Made by a program: the position numbers and the translations under genes. Source: a virus. From it: a stretch of 60,989 nt of DNA. The notes under the pieces were generated by a model, which searched no databases, had not been told where the DNA came from, and saw only the letters and a program-made list of their open reading frames with translations. Below are positions 39,001-47,608 of this stretch, piece after piece. The stretch spans positions 1 to 60,989 of IMG/VR virus record IMGVR_UViG_3300020207_000025; one strand, written 5' to 3'. The number at the start of each line of letters is the position of its first letter. Positions within the stretch are counted from its first letter, which is position 1.

Positions 39001-42000
39001 CAGAGATGTTGAGTCCCCACTAACACTTATGTACCCAGTCTCAGCACCACAAGTAGTACCTGAGTAATCATCAATAGTAACATTCAAACATCCGTCAACA
39101 TTTACATTGATGTATAGTTCATTGTTTGCATCACCCAAACTGTCATTCAATCGGAAAGTATAAGTTCCCGCTGAAAGACCTGTCCACGTGAAAGGCTCGT
39201 TTGATGTACCACCCGCTAAAGTTCCAGGTAATATATTGTCAATTGTATATGGTGGAACACCCGCAAACGGAGCGATGGTAATCACACCACTATTTGCACC
39301 ATCACAAGTACCAGTGACCGAGAAGTTGTAATCTAAATCACCCTCATTACAATCTTGTGTGGCCGGTGTACCATTTACACTAATACCAAGATATGGTTGA
39401 GTAGTATCTAAGGTTATAATATCACCCACACTCTGACCTGAACGGTAGAAACCACAACAATCCGTGTAGTAATATGTACCATCTGTAACACCTTGAACAC
39501 AATTACCCCCACTACCACTCGTTGATGGTGTAATCGTAGGAGTAACCGCAGGTGTATCACTAATAGTAGGTGTTGGTGTTGAACTATTTCCTGGCGTGTC
39601 TGAAGGAGAAACCGTAACCGTATAAGTTGGCGTGAATGTTGGTGTGATTGAAGGTGTTGGTGTTGGAGTATCACTCGTACCTGGTGTATCAGAAGGTGAT
39701 ACCGTTACCGTATATGTCGGAGTTATTGTTGATGTATATGTTGGTGTATATGTTGGTGTATATGTTGGTGTATAAGTCGGAGTAACCGTTGGTGTCGGTG
39801 TTGGTGATTCACAAATACATGGTGCAGTATCACATATATTTTCAGTAAGTGCACTAAAATCTACAGTGGCTACAGCGGTACCAGTAGTTTCTTGAGTAAA
39901 TGTATAACAACTTCCATCATAGGTATATCCATAACCTTGCGATAGGTCAGTAGAAGTTAAGAAGGCATCTAATCTTTCTGCTACAAATGCCTCAGTAAAT
40001 CCTGTCACTGAAGGGTCAACAACTACCCCAAAATTTTTGAGTCCAGGTCCATTTTGGTATGACGGATTCAAATTACTATAAGCAGTAGTTGCTGTAAATG
40101 CACTGAATACATTTATAGACGTCAAACCTGTTAAATTGAGAGACTCCGGACCCACATCATCAATAGGTTCCCCATACTTATTTAGATATTCACTCGCAGT
40201 AATAGTTTCACCCTCAACAATACCAACGACATGTGGAACAAAAGATTCTCTTGAAAAATTATCATCAACAACAGGATATACAAGACCATTTACCCTACCA
40301 TTTTGTTGTTTTATATCTTCCCAAACTTTTAAGTACTGTTCATAATCATACTCCACCCTATCGGTAGTCAAGTTATTTGGGGAGAACGGTGGACTCCAAC
40401 CTGAACCAGCTAAGTAGAAAGGATAAAGAGGACTAACACCAACATTACCATGATAAAAACCAACAAGCCCGTCAGACTCATCTATAATATTGATAACAAT
40501 ATAATTTGTATCACCACCGGCAAATGTACCAGAACCCGTAGATGCCGACATGTTTAAGTCATCATGATTAAACGGGACACCATTAGACCTTGAGTCGGGA
40601 TTACCTGTATCTAAATCAAGACCCCTATTGATTCTTTGATAGGTAGTACCACTATCATTGAACTGTACCCTTCTCGGTACACATTCACCTCCAATATTTG
40701 CCTTACACCAACGTGAGTCATAATCAGAATATTGAATCGCAGTATTTAGAGAACTGTATTCAACAATTGATGTTGAGTCACTCAAAGTTCCACCAGTCAG
40801 AGAACCTAAATATGGATATGTATTCCACCAAATCCAGTTTTCACCATTATGTGAGTTCTGACCAACAACTGATTCGTATAGCTGATTAACTTCACCATTA
40901 ATACTTTGAGTATTAAACCAACTACGAATTGATTTTGAAGCTTCTTCAGCCGTTGCACCATCTAATGAAGTTGCATCATAGAAAACATACACATTCGGAG
41001 GTGCAGGTACATTTACATCTAAAATAATAGTTTCAGAAGAGTCACAACAGTCCTCTAATAACCAAGTTTCGACACTACCCGCAGGTGTTGTGGATGGTGT
41101 TATTGTTGGAGTTACACTTGGTGTAAATGTTGGCGTATATGACGGAGTAGGTGTCGGAGTATCACTAATTGTAGGAGTGACAGTCGGAGTTGGTGTTTGC
41201 GTAATAGGAACAACACTACAGCAATTACCGGTACTATATGAACTATTAATACGATTACTAACAATTACATCATTTTGTTTATAGTACAGTAATGAATTAG
41301 GTATTGTCGATAGTAATGCACAAACATCATCATCATAATTACCTTCGGCAGTATAATGTTTTACCAACTGACTGCCCCCACAACCAGTATAAACCAAAGT
41401 GACCCTTCCATTATCATCAGGATTACTGTTTCCTGAAGCAGCATCTAAATCAGTCTGAGAAATTTGTACAGATATATACTTACAATCACATTCAGTAGGA
41501 CATAATGGGTCAGTACAATCACCCTCTAAAGTAGTTGCAGTACCATTGAAACTATAAGGACCAACATGTGATGTCTCAGCTATAAATGTATAACAACCAT
41601 CAGGTATATTAGTATCACCTGATATTAATACAGTCCCAGTAGTTGAAGCCATCCATGATGACCTTATCACTTGGTATACCGTACCACCTGTACATCCCGA
41701 TAGATATAAAGGTAACGGACTCACAGTAGGTGTAGTAGTAAGTGATATGGTTGGAGTGACAGGTGGTGTATTAGACGGTGTTGGTGTAGGTGTTTGTGAA
41801 GCAGGTACACCCGACGGTGTTGGACTTTGAGTTATAAATTCACTTGGACATACAATATCAATAGCATCGAGGAAGTTACCACCATTTTGACTCGAAGTGG
41901 CTGAGAATATTAAATTATATTCAGATTCTGATGCTGTAAATCCGTAGGCGTGTAAATTCCATTGAGTAGTCGAACCAGTATATTCAATAGGAAAAAAGTT

Positions 42001-42678
42001 AATACCAGTTGAACCACTAAGACCAACTTGCATCGTATTTAAGAACCCATTTCTACCACGGTGGGCAAACTGAAGTTGGTAAGAGGTACCAATACTTGCA
42101 CTAAATGTTTGGTATAACGCCTGTGAAGCACTGGAAGAGGCATTGATTTCAATAAAATTAGTTCCCTCATAAGCCGGCACACCTTGGTAATTATTTCCCC
42201 ATACCTCAATAGTATTATCAGTCGCCGTTGTATTCCAATAAGGTATACACTCTTGAGGGTAGAAGGTATATTGACCGTTACTCGTTCTTGAACAAAAAGT
42301 CCCATCAACCGTTGAACCTGTCGTAGCATTACAAGGTGAGGCACAAGTCCCTAAGTCATTTTGGAATATATCAAACGATGGGTTTTTTAATAAACCACAA
42401 ACATCATTAATTGCAATGATTTTACCGTTGTTCGCAGAAAAACTACCATCCACAGTATAAATCTTATTTCTTAATGTAGATACACTATCAATCGCAACAT
42501 AATAATTAACACCACCACTACTAATACTCGAATTACAAGTTGTATTACCATGAACAGTATCATTAACAGCAGGAACCGAACCCGCAATATTAAAGGAACC
42601 ATCGACGACCAACCCACCACCATTTTCCACAGTAGACTGAGTTGTACTCCACCTAAAACTATACGTCTGACAAGCCAT
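36064..42678 (-). CDS. Giant multidomain adhesin with SprB repeats
   Basis: 2204 aa. Order: a Cys-containing N-terminal domain (1-93); a galactose-binding-like domain (94-277, with IEVWGNNYQGVPAYEG, FAHRGRNGF, NFLDAIDIVC); PT linker; Cys modules (322-490); PT linker; a domain at 540-950 opening with LLEDCCDSSET and VYVFYDATSLDG, perhaps vWA-like; PT linker (957-1052); about six SprB-like repeats (1115-1665, for example SPYTYLWSNGATGD, GGTYSVTVTDSNNCELT, FTYLWNDGSTGSTVT); a domain at 1686-1811 shared with the gpI-like protein; PT linkers; and a C-terminal domain from 1980. There is no signal peptide. It is coupled to the gpI-like gene, so it is probably baseplate-attached and used for host adhesion. 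Confidence 0.65.
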   Translation of the reverse strand: MACQTYSFRWSTTQSTVENGGGLVVDGSFNIAGSVPAVNDTVHGNTTCNSSISSGGVNYYVAIDSVSTLRNKIYTVDGSFSANNGKIIAINDVCGLLKNPSFDIFQNDLGTCASPCNATTGSTVDGTFCSRTSNGQYTFYPQECIPYWNTTATDNTIEVWGNNYQGVPAYEGTNFIEINASSSASQALYQTFSASIGTSYQLQFAHRGRNGFLNTMQVGLSGSTGINFFPIEYTGSTTQWNLHAYGFTASESEYNLIFSATSSQNGGNFLDAIDIVCPSEFITQSPTPSGVPASQTPTPTPSNTPPVTPTISLTTTPTVSPLPLYLSGCTGGTVYQVIRSSWMASTTGTVLISGDTNIPDGCYTFIAETSHVGPYSFNGTATTLEGDCTDPLCPTECDCKYISVQISQTDLDAASGNSNPDDNGRVTLVYTGCGGSQLVKHYTAEGNYDDDVCALLSTIPNSLLYYKQNDVIVSNRINSSYSTGNCCSVVPITQTPTPTVTPTISDTPTPTPSYTPTFTPSVTPTITPSTTPAGSVETWLLEDCCDSSETIILDVNVPAPPNVYVFYDATSLDGATAEEASKSIRSWFNTQSINGEVNQLYESVVGQNSHNGENWIWWNTYPYLGSLTGGTLSDSTSIVEYSSLNTAIQYSDYDSRWCKANIGGECVPRRVQFNDSGTTYQRINRGLDLDTGNPDSRSNGVPFNHDDLNMSASTGSGTFAGGDTNYIVINIIDESDGLVGFYHGNVGVSPLYPFYLAGSGWSPPFSPNNLTTDRVEYDYEQYLKVWEDIKQQNGRVNGLVYPVVDDNFSRESFVPHVVGIVEGETITASEYLNKYGEPIDDVGPESLNLTGLTSINVFSAFTATTAYSNLNPSYQNGPGLKNFGVVVDPSVTGFTEAFVAERLDAFLTSTDLSQGYGYTYDGSCYTFTQETTGTAVATVDFSALTENICDTAPCICESPTPTPTVTPTYTPTYTPTYTPTYTSTITPTYTVTVSPSDTPGTSDTPTPTPSITPTFTPTYTVTVSPSDTPGNSSTPTPTISDTPAVTPTITPSTSGSGGNCVQGVTDGTYYYTDCCGFYRSGQSVGDIITLDTTQPYLGISVNGTPATQDCNEGDLDYNFSVTGTCDGANSGVITIAPFAGVPPYTIDNILPGTLAGGTSNEPFTWTGLSAGTYTFRLNDSLGDANNELYINVNVDGCLNVTIDDYSGTTCGAETGYISVSGDSTSLPYLIDLYKDGLVYSNLSSPNNPTIFTNLPNGEYYAYVEDFGGATGQTQTVTISGVSSLDFGLAVTGTSACGVSVGSIQVTGLTGSSPYTYLWSNGATGDTISNLSGGTYSVTVTDSNNCELTKSATITTSQNLAILSHTTTPTSCLSEDGQVTVYISGGTAPYTYLGQNGSSGVTSDTSFTFTGCASGNYEFTITDSGLCTITDDVNIGDLGGITSVTTRLDYVNCGTLGNVTITVVGDGGPYTYSYTGQTSGGTSSVTTRNTQQQFTNLVSDVYDFTVEGSNGCCYTGQFTVSATPKFELTISTTGDTCNGGSGVVSIVPSSGYTLPLDYILSDGQSIIDTPLTAYTFYNVSEGGYTVQVVDGAGCSVTETINITGSTGVSVVITVTPATYETPAVLSATTLSGVAPFTYLWNDGSTGSTVTASTVGDYSVRVTDSNGCQDTAEYGVEESKGVVEGFNLVEVCSDTFVTTMGKEGFEEILNSGYQTFVANISGTGCTLNECVFNYDINYNGQHASGSFYTGYTMTDVPSDFLWASIIEEVVSNFVGVTDVTVNPLENLISITTDGATDEVVNIELNLDFDVDCAGLPVTPTPTPSATPTLTPTITITPSDTPGPTPDITATPFITTPTNTPTVSVSNTPGVSQTPTPTNTPTSSSLDCDLVVVGSFSTLDCDLVVDGSFGPSLPTPTPTISVTPTNTPTVTITNTASVTQTPTNTSTNTPTPTNTPTFTSTPANTPTNTPTPSNTPAQAQTEFTWIVSTGTSFNDTVDYITENLANDPYGVWASSTYLTDRSNEGYVFNYFPVSAGQSYYIKLENSVSDTVFRIANFTAQNPNQYVYITKGQGASLQSIGLSYVYTASTLLTTWPDVSFDNSENVFALPCTYDTNGLAKIYNKSDINGGITNCSMQGYLWMNTTGSTSENYIKIDVPSIAAVGEEFALGFANLSWYENWPSGATTTVTAGDITPLQGAGSIQFRVTS
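37684..39336 (-). repeat. SprB-like repeat array in the 2204-aa protein
   Basis: About six repeats of 75-95 residues, each with a G-x-I/V-x-V opening, a central PYTY/PFTY.W..G segment and a closing Y.V.V.D..GC. The pattern matches the SprB repeat of Bacteroidota surface adhesins. Repeats are strongly diverged from each other, so this is an old array. Confidence 0.65.
41848..42399 (-). other. Galactose-binding-like domain in the 2204-aa protein
   Basis: Residues 94-277, paralogous to the domain at 13300-13810 (shared TATDN/TASDN..IE.WG...[35 protein letters not shown]). It differs by a Cys-rich insertion near the start. Confidence 0.6.
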
Positions 42679-45617
42679 TAGCCACAGTTAATTGTTATGT
42701 TTATACCCACATTCAAGGTGATTGTCTTATCGGTAAAATCAGGATTACATCCCGTATTACTAAAAGTGATTGTGTTACCATTAATAGAGTAACTTAAACC
42801 ATCTTGATATAAATACTGGAAGTGTGCAATTGCCGCGTTCAACCAATCTGTGTTTGTAGGTGCATCACTACCCCCATATCCTGTGTAGAATTTCTCCTGC
42901 ACCAAGATATCTGAGTCTAATCTTAAATCTATATACCATTCACTAACTACACTATTGATATCACATTCGAAAGTGGTGTACCCACTCGAAGAAACCACAG
43001 AGTTAATCTGCTGAGATAATATCTGATTAAATCTATTGGTTGGGTAGAAATTACAATCAACCGTTTGGTCTGTACAATCGTAATTCCATAAAGGACCGTC
43101 GGTCGTACATGGAACACAATCCACCTCGATAATCTCACAACCTCTTTGAACTCTATATACGTGACTCTGTCTGTGGAATACCGCATTCTCCATTCTCTGA
43201 CCACCATTCCATAGTGTAGATGCAGGAATTACCTGTTCCACCAATCTCATCCAGTAGTCACCAATACCATTGGTATAGTCAATCATCTTTTGGTAAGTGT
43301 ACTGATTAGAAGGTATGTTTACATCCTGTTGAGAATTTAAGTATTTCCAATACAAAGAGGCTAAAGTCAAGTAACCACCATTACTCGTTTGTCTGTTACG
43401 AACATTAATCATGTTCTTGTAGAACGATTGAGCAAACTCAAAGAATGATTTGTCCTTCGGTCTCGGGTCAATCACAGTCCAATCAATACCACCAGGTGAT
43501 GGGTATGGTGAAGTCAATCCCGTCGCAGGAATTGGGTACCCTCGGTCTCTACTCATTTGCCATACATCGTATGTAAGACCCTGACCCATATTCATAAACA
43601 ACTCAATGTTCTTTCTATTCAATACTAATCTTTCGTCTACTACGTTATAGTATGAAGTGAACTCACCAGTACCTTTTCTTATACCAACATTCTCTTCTGT
43701 CCATGATTTCTTGTTATCTATGACTGATTTGAGTTCGTAACCCAAATTCATATTAGGGAAATTACGGAACTTGTTGAAATATTTCTCACCGTAAGTGTAA
43801 GGCTCTAATGTAGTCTGAATATTAGGATTTGAACCCGTAAAATTAGAGTTGGCAACATCAATACTTTCATTGGCTCTATGTTGTGGTGTTTGTTCAAACC
43901 AACCAGACCCCATTTCGAAGTAGTAACTATCAGTTTCTGAGACCGCTTTAGGGTATCCTTCATCATCCATTGGGAAATCACCTCTAACCTCTTGAGTAAA
44001 GGTAGTCACCGACTGAGGTGTAAAGGCAGTATATGTTTCACCCTTAATTTTGTAGGTACTATTAGGTACCAAAACAGGTAAAATATCCAATTTTGTACCA
44101 CCACTAAGTTCTGCCAACTCTTCTTCGAATTGTTGAAGGTTGATAGGACCATCGGCCATATAAACAGTCTCATTGAATTCAACTAATGCTTTCGGAGCAC
44201 CAATCATTCTCATTAAAAACTCCAACCCTGCTCTTGTACCCTTAGATTTGTACAAATATCCTGAGTTTATGATAAGTTTTCTATAATATTCGTAGTCTAA
44301 CTCCTGAGGTGTCTTATCCCTTGTCTGACCAGGGTATATAGACTGATTTTTGGTTCCAAATACCGAAGTTAAGAAGTCATCTTCAGTAATCGGTGAAATA
44401 TTAATGTCAAAGCCGAGTGTTTGTGCCAAGTTTTTCAATAAAACAGAAGGGATATCATCCTTTGGATTGTAATTTACTGAGTTGATGTATGCCAATCCGT
44501 CGATAAACTTCTTAGTCTCATCAAAACTTCTACCATAAATCTGTAGAACCTTCTCCATCTTTTGGTCACCAGTATCGAAGTCCTTAAACGCACCTGTTAC
44601 CAAGAATCTACTGATAAGATTGGTCTTGTAACGGTCCATTACCTCAGAAATTTCGTTGATTCTGTTTAGATAGTTGTCAAAACTAATTGTACTAATGTCT
44701 AAATTCCATAAACCTCTGATTGGCCAAGTGATATTCTCAACTGAAGTATAGTATCTACCTTGTTCATCCTCTCTTGGTACTTTGAATAATGCAGTATACT
44801 TCGGAGTTACCAATCTATTCAATAAAAACTTCTCTACTTCATCGAATGCATCATCAAAAATCTCTTCTGTATAGAATTTATTAGGTCTTAAGATGATATT
44901 CTCCATTGAAGAGGTTGCAGAACCGAAAGGTTTACCCTGAACTACCACCTGTATTGTACCTGCGGATAGTGAAGTGGATGGTGTAAAGTCCTGAACCTTG
45001 TATTCAGTCTCACCAGTACCCACAAATAAAGAATATCTAAGGTACATTCTCGTTAGATTTCTATATGGCGAAGTCTCCATCGGACGTAGAGACATATTTC
45101 TATCGGCATTTCTACTGTAGTCAATATCAAATGGATTTTTGATACGACTAACACTAATATCGAAAGTTGTTTCATCTTCAACAGCATCGTATGACACATT
45201 AGTCACCGTACTGGCAGTCGTATAGTCAGTGAAAATCAAATCAACCTCCAATGCAGCAGGAAAGAAGTTGATAATTCTCGTAATCGAAGATGATAATCTT
45301 TTTTGTAATGAGCCGTAGTAAGAGAAATTGGTAACAACAGAAACATCATAGTTAGGATATACCCCAAAATTACGAGCCCAAATCTTTCTCGACTCTTCGA
45401 GGTTCTCCATATCCATATTCTCCAAAGTAAATGGATTGGAAAAGACACCCGTTTCAAAAGTACGATTGACCTTCTCAACAATAGCAGTAGTAAATTCAAA
45501 GTTACCCTGCGTCAGACCACCACCATCAACAAGCTGAAACCCCACCAAGTCTGGTGAGAATGTTTCTGCTCCTGAAGGGGGTGCTGGTGGGTAACGATAT
45601 TTTTTCTTACTTGCCAT
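42678..45617 (-). CDS. Baseplate/tail protein with gpI-like region
   Basis: 979 aa. Residues 355-480 resemble tail protein gpI (Tail_P2_I-type): VLQIYGRSFDETKKFIDGLA, LLKNLAQTLGFDI and YYRKLIINSGYLYKSKGTRA followed by GLEFLMRMIGAP, the typical 'R.LI..a..LY+.KGT..GL' signature. In simpler phages gpI follows the gp25-like W and gp6-like J wedge proteins, and both are encoded upstream here. Regions 1-340 and 490-860 are extra, Tyr- and Asn-rich. The last 110 residues (FYTGYGGSDAP, WLNAAIAHF, INITINCG) resemble a domain in the 2204-aa protein. The start overlaps the upstream stop, so it is part of the coupled tail operon. It probably forms a wedge or a fibre-attachment part of the baseplate. Confidence 0.6.
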   Translation of the reverse strand: MASKKKYRYPPAPPSGAETFSPDLVGFQLVDGGGLTQGNFEFTTAIVEKVNRTFETGVFSNPFTLENMDMENLEESRKIWARNFGVYPNYDVSVVTNFSYYGSLQKRLSSSITRIINFFPAALEVDLIFTDYTTASTVTNVSYDAVEDETTFDISVSRIKNPFDIDYSRNADRNMSLRPMETSPYRNLTRMYLRYSLFVGTGETEYKVQDFTPSTSLSAGTIQVVVQGKPFGSATSSMENIILRPNKFYTEEIFDDAFDEVEKFLLNRLVTPKYTALFKVPREDEQGRYYTSVENITWPIRGLWNLDISTISFDNYLNRINEISEVMDRYKTNLISRFLVTGAFKDFDTGDQKMEKVLQIYGRSFDETKKFIDGLAYINSVNYNPKDDIPSVLLKNLAQTLGFDINISPITEDDFLTSVFGTKNQSIYPGQTRDKTPQELDYEYYRKLIINSGYLYKSKGTRAGLEFLMRMIGAPKALVEFNETVYMADGPINLQQFEEELAELSGGTKLDILPVLVPNSTYKIKGETYTAFTPQSVTTFTQEVRGDFPMDDEGYPKAVSETDSYYFEMGSGWFEQTPQHRANESIDVANSNFTGSNPNIQTTLEPYTYGEKYFNKFRNFPNMNLGYELKSVIDNKKSWTEENVGIRKGTGEFTSYYNVVDERLVLNRKNIELFMNMGQGLTYDVWQMSRDRGYPIPATGLTSPYPSPGGIDWTVIDPRPKDKSFFEFAQSFYKNMINVRNRQTSNGGYLTLASLYWKYLNSQQDVNIPSNQYTYQKMIDYTNGIGDYWMRLVEQVIPASTLWNGGQRMENAVFHRQSHVYRVQRGCEIIEVDCVPCTTDGPLWNYDCTDQTVDCNFYPTNRFNQILSQQINSVVSSSGYTTFECDINSVVSEWYIDLRLDSDILVQEKFYTGYGGSDAPTNTDWLNAAIAHFQYLYQDGLSYSINGNTITFSNTGCNPDFTDKTITLNVGINITINCG

Positions 45618-46522
45618 TACTCAATTACATTATTGAAGTTCTTACTGAAATCGATATTATCACCTCTATCCTGACGAACCTCAAACAATAGGTTATTGAA
45701 CTCATCTCTAATCTCAAACAAGTTGTATTGTTTGTAGATGTTATTCGATGGGTCATAAAGTGTGTAAATACCATCCTCCATACTCTTAGTCTGATTACCG
45801 TAAAGAGCAATCGCGAGAGTATCGATGTCGTGTTCAGCCATTTCAATATCTAATGTAACTGGGTTGAAGTATGTATTCGTGATTATGATATCCTGATTTG
45901 GTTGACCGATAAATGGTGTTGCATTTGGTTTGTTAGACGGAGCACTTGACGGTGACAACGTACAGAATAATAAATCACTACCGTTTTCAACATAACGATA
46001 ACGGATTGTCTTTTGTGAACTATTTGTAAGATTAGTAGTTACAGGCTCACAATAGAAAGACGAAGTAATAATTCTGTAGAAGTTTGGTACCTTCGTTCCA
46101 CTGTCATTTAAGTATTCCACTCTAAATCCAACCAATCCCTGAGCAACAAATTTGTTACGGAATTGTGGGTCAACATTATTCAAATCAATGATGATACCTT
46201 TAACATTCGGTAATGCGGATAAAACACCACAATCAGTGATTGTCGTTCTCATCTCAACAGGACGAATATATAAAGTGTAAATTCCCGTTTGGTTAAATTC
46301 ATTGGATGGTAATCTTAAATTATACATTCCACCCAAAATTTCATTTGTATTTCCACCCGTATCGTTGTTGTGGAAATAAGGCGTCAAAATAGAAGCCGCG
46401 TCTAATTTCTTAAGTACAAAATCTTCGGTTACGTCTCTACTCGGCGTGTAATGCATGATGATTTCTACATCCTCAGGGGACATATCCGCAGGTCTTGTAA
46501 TACCATAAGTTCCTAATGCCAT
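45617..46522 (-). CDS. Virion structural protein, baseplate block
   Basis: 301 aa. The opening MALGTYGITRPADMSPEDVE with IIMHYTPSRD resembles a conserved structural protein of T4-like marine phages as far as I recall, but I cannot give a T4 gene name. The protein is mixed beta with no repeats, signal or membrane segments. Its end overlaps the ATG of the gpI-like gene, and only 3 nt separate it from the upstream PKD gene, so it belongs to the coupled tail operon. An AGTATTTATA element lies about 115 nt upstream inside the preceding gene, at 46637-46644. Confidence 0.5.
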   Translation of the reverse strand: MALGTYGITRPADMSPEDVEIIMHYTPSRDVTEDFVLKKLDAASILTPYFHNNDTGGNTNEILGGMYNLRLPSNEFNQTGIYTLYIRPVEMRTTITDCGVLSALPNVKGIIIDLNNVDPQFRNKFVAQGLVGFRVEYLNDSGTKVPNFYRIITSSFYCEPVTTNLTNSSQKTIRYRYVENGSDLLFCTLSPSSAPSNKPNATPFIGQPNQDIIITNTYFNPVTLDIEMAEHDIDTLAIALYGNQTKSMEDGIYTLYDPSNNIYKQYNLFEIRDEFNNLLFEVRQDRGDNIDFSKNFNNVIE

Positions 46523-46525
46523 TTT

Positions 46526-47608
46526 TTAATTTTCATTAATTTTATAGAAACCATAACCATATCTTGTCAAGTCTCCTAAGTTATCAACTTCCCCCAATCT
46601 CTCTAATCCTTCGAAAGCTGAGTTCTTGCCTCTGTCTATAAATACTTCACTCTGAATTTCTGGTGAAGAAACCATGTCTAATAATACTTCTTGTTTTGTA
46701 ATCGCACTAACACTGATGTCATTCGCAGTAATACCTGAAGAATTTTCAACAAATAATGTTGTCCCATCAGGATAATCATAGTAATCAACATTATTAATTG
46801 TATAGGCAGTATAATCTGTATCCATTTCATTAATCACACCATACAACTGACCGTTTTGGAATATCGGTACATTTGTTGCATATCTAACAGAACCGTAACT
46901 ACTCAAACTCGTCAACTTACTTTTGGTATACCCCGAAACAATAAAAGGAACTGTAGTACTATTCGAAGATATTTGTGCTTGAATGTTATTTTCAGCGTCA
47001 CCACTAAAGATAAAGTCATAACTCAACGGTGTACCCGCCCAACTACCACCTTGAGGGGTGAATGTGATTGTACCATCAGGGTTAGGTATAGTAGCACCAA
47101 CCATAGGTACCTCAATAGTTTTTTTAATCTCAGTGGTCCCCCACGGGTTTGTTTGAGTCATCGTAATAGTGAACTCAGAAGCGTAAGGATAAGTGTGAGA
47201 CAGACTATTTGGTGATGTCTGATTTATCTTTTGTGTTGAACTACCGTCACCCCAGTCAATTATATAATCAGCCAACTGTAAAAACTTTTTGAAATCTCTA
47301 TCCGACGTATTATATACAAACACCTCATACCCATTGTTAGGATTACCAGAATAAACAAAGTTATTTACCACATCTTTTTGTAAGATATACCCATCAAAAG
47401 GTGTGTAATATCCTAAGTCGTTGAATGACTGAGTAAACATCACAGGTATAGTCAATCCCGTTAGTAAAGAACTACCATCAGTACCTCCACTCAAAATCTC
47501 TGTTAGACCCGAGTAAACCCCAAAGGTATTTCCACTGTAAGTTTCTTGAATTACATCGTCCTTCAAGACCTCAGGAGAAATCTTAATATATGTTCTTTGT
47601 GTTTTCAT
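46526..47608 (-). CDS. Virion protein with PKD-like domain
   Basis: 360 aa. Residues 112-168 form a PKD-type Ig-like fold: ADYIIDWGDGSSTQKINQ, a SLSHTYPYASEFTITM strand pair and a final KKTIEV. The WGDG...HTY pair is the family signature. PKD domains are common on surface and virion proteins and mediate protein or glycan contact. The flanking regions (1-110 and 170-360) are unrecognised; the C-terminus (EVFIDRGKNSAFEGLERLGE, VDNLGDLTRYGYGFYKIN) resembles ends of other phage structural proteins by composition only. Its start overlaps the upstream stop. A baseplate or tail surface role is inferred. Confidence 0.6.
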   Translation of the reverse strand: MKTQRTYIKISPEVLKDDVIQETYSGNTFGVYSGLTEILSGGTDGSSLLTGLTIPVMFTQSFNDLGYYTPFDGYILQKDVVNNFVYSGNPNNGYEVFVYNTSDRDFKKFLQLADYIIDWGDGSSTQKINQTSPNSLSHTYPYASEFTITMTQTNPWGTTEIKKTIEVPMVGATIPNPDGTITFTPQGGSWAGTPLSYDFIFSGDAENNIQAQISSNSTTVPFIVSGYTKSKLTSLSSYGSVRYATNVPIFQNGQLYGVINEMDTDYTAYTINNVDYYDYPDGTTLFVENSSGITANDISVSAITKQEVLLDMVSSPEIQSEVFIDRGKNSAFEGLERLGEVDNLGDLTRYGYGFYKINEN

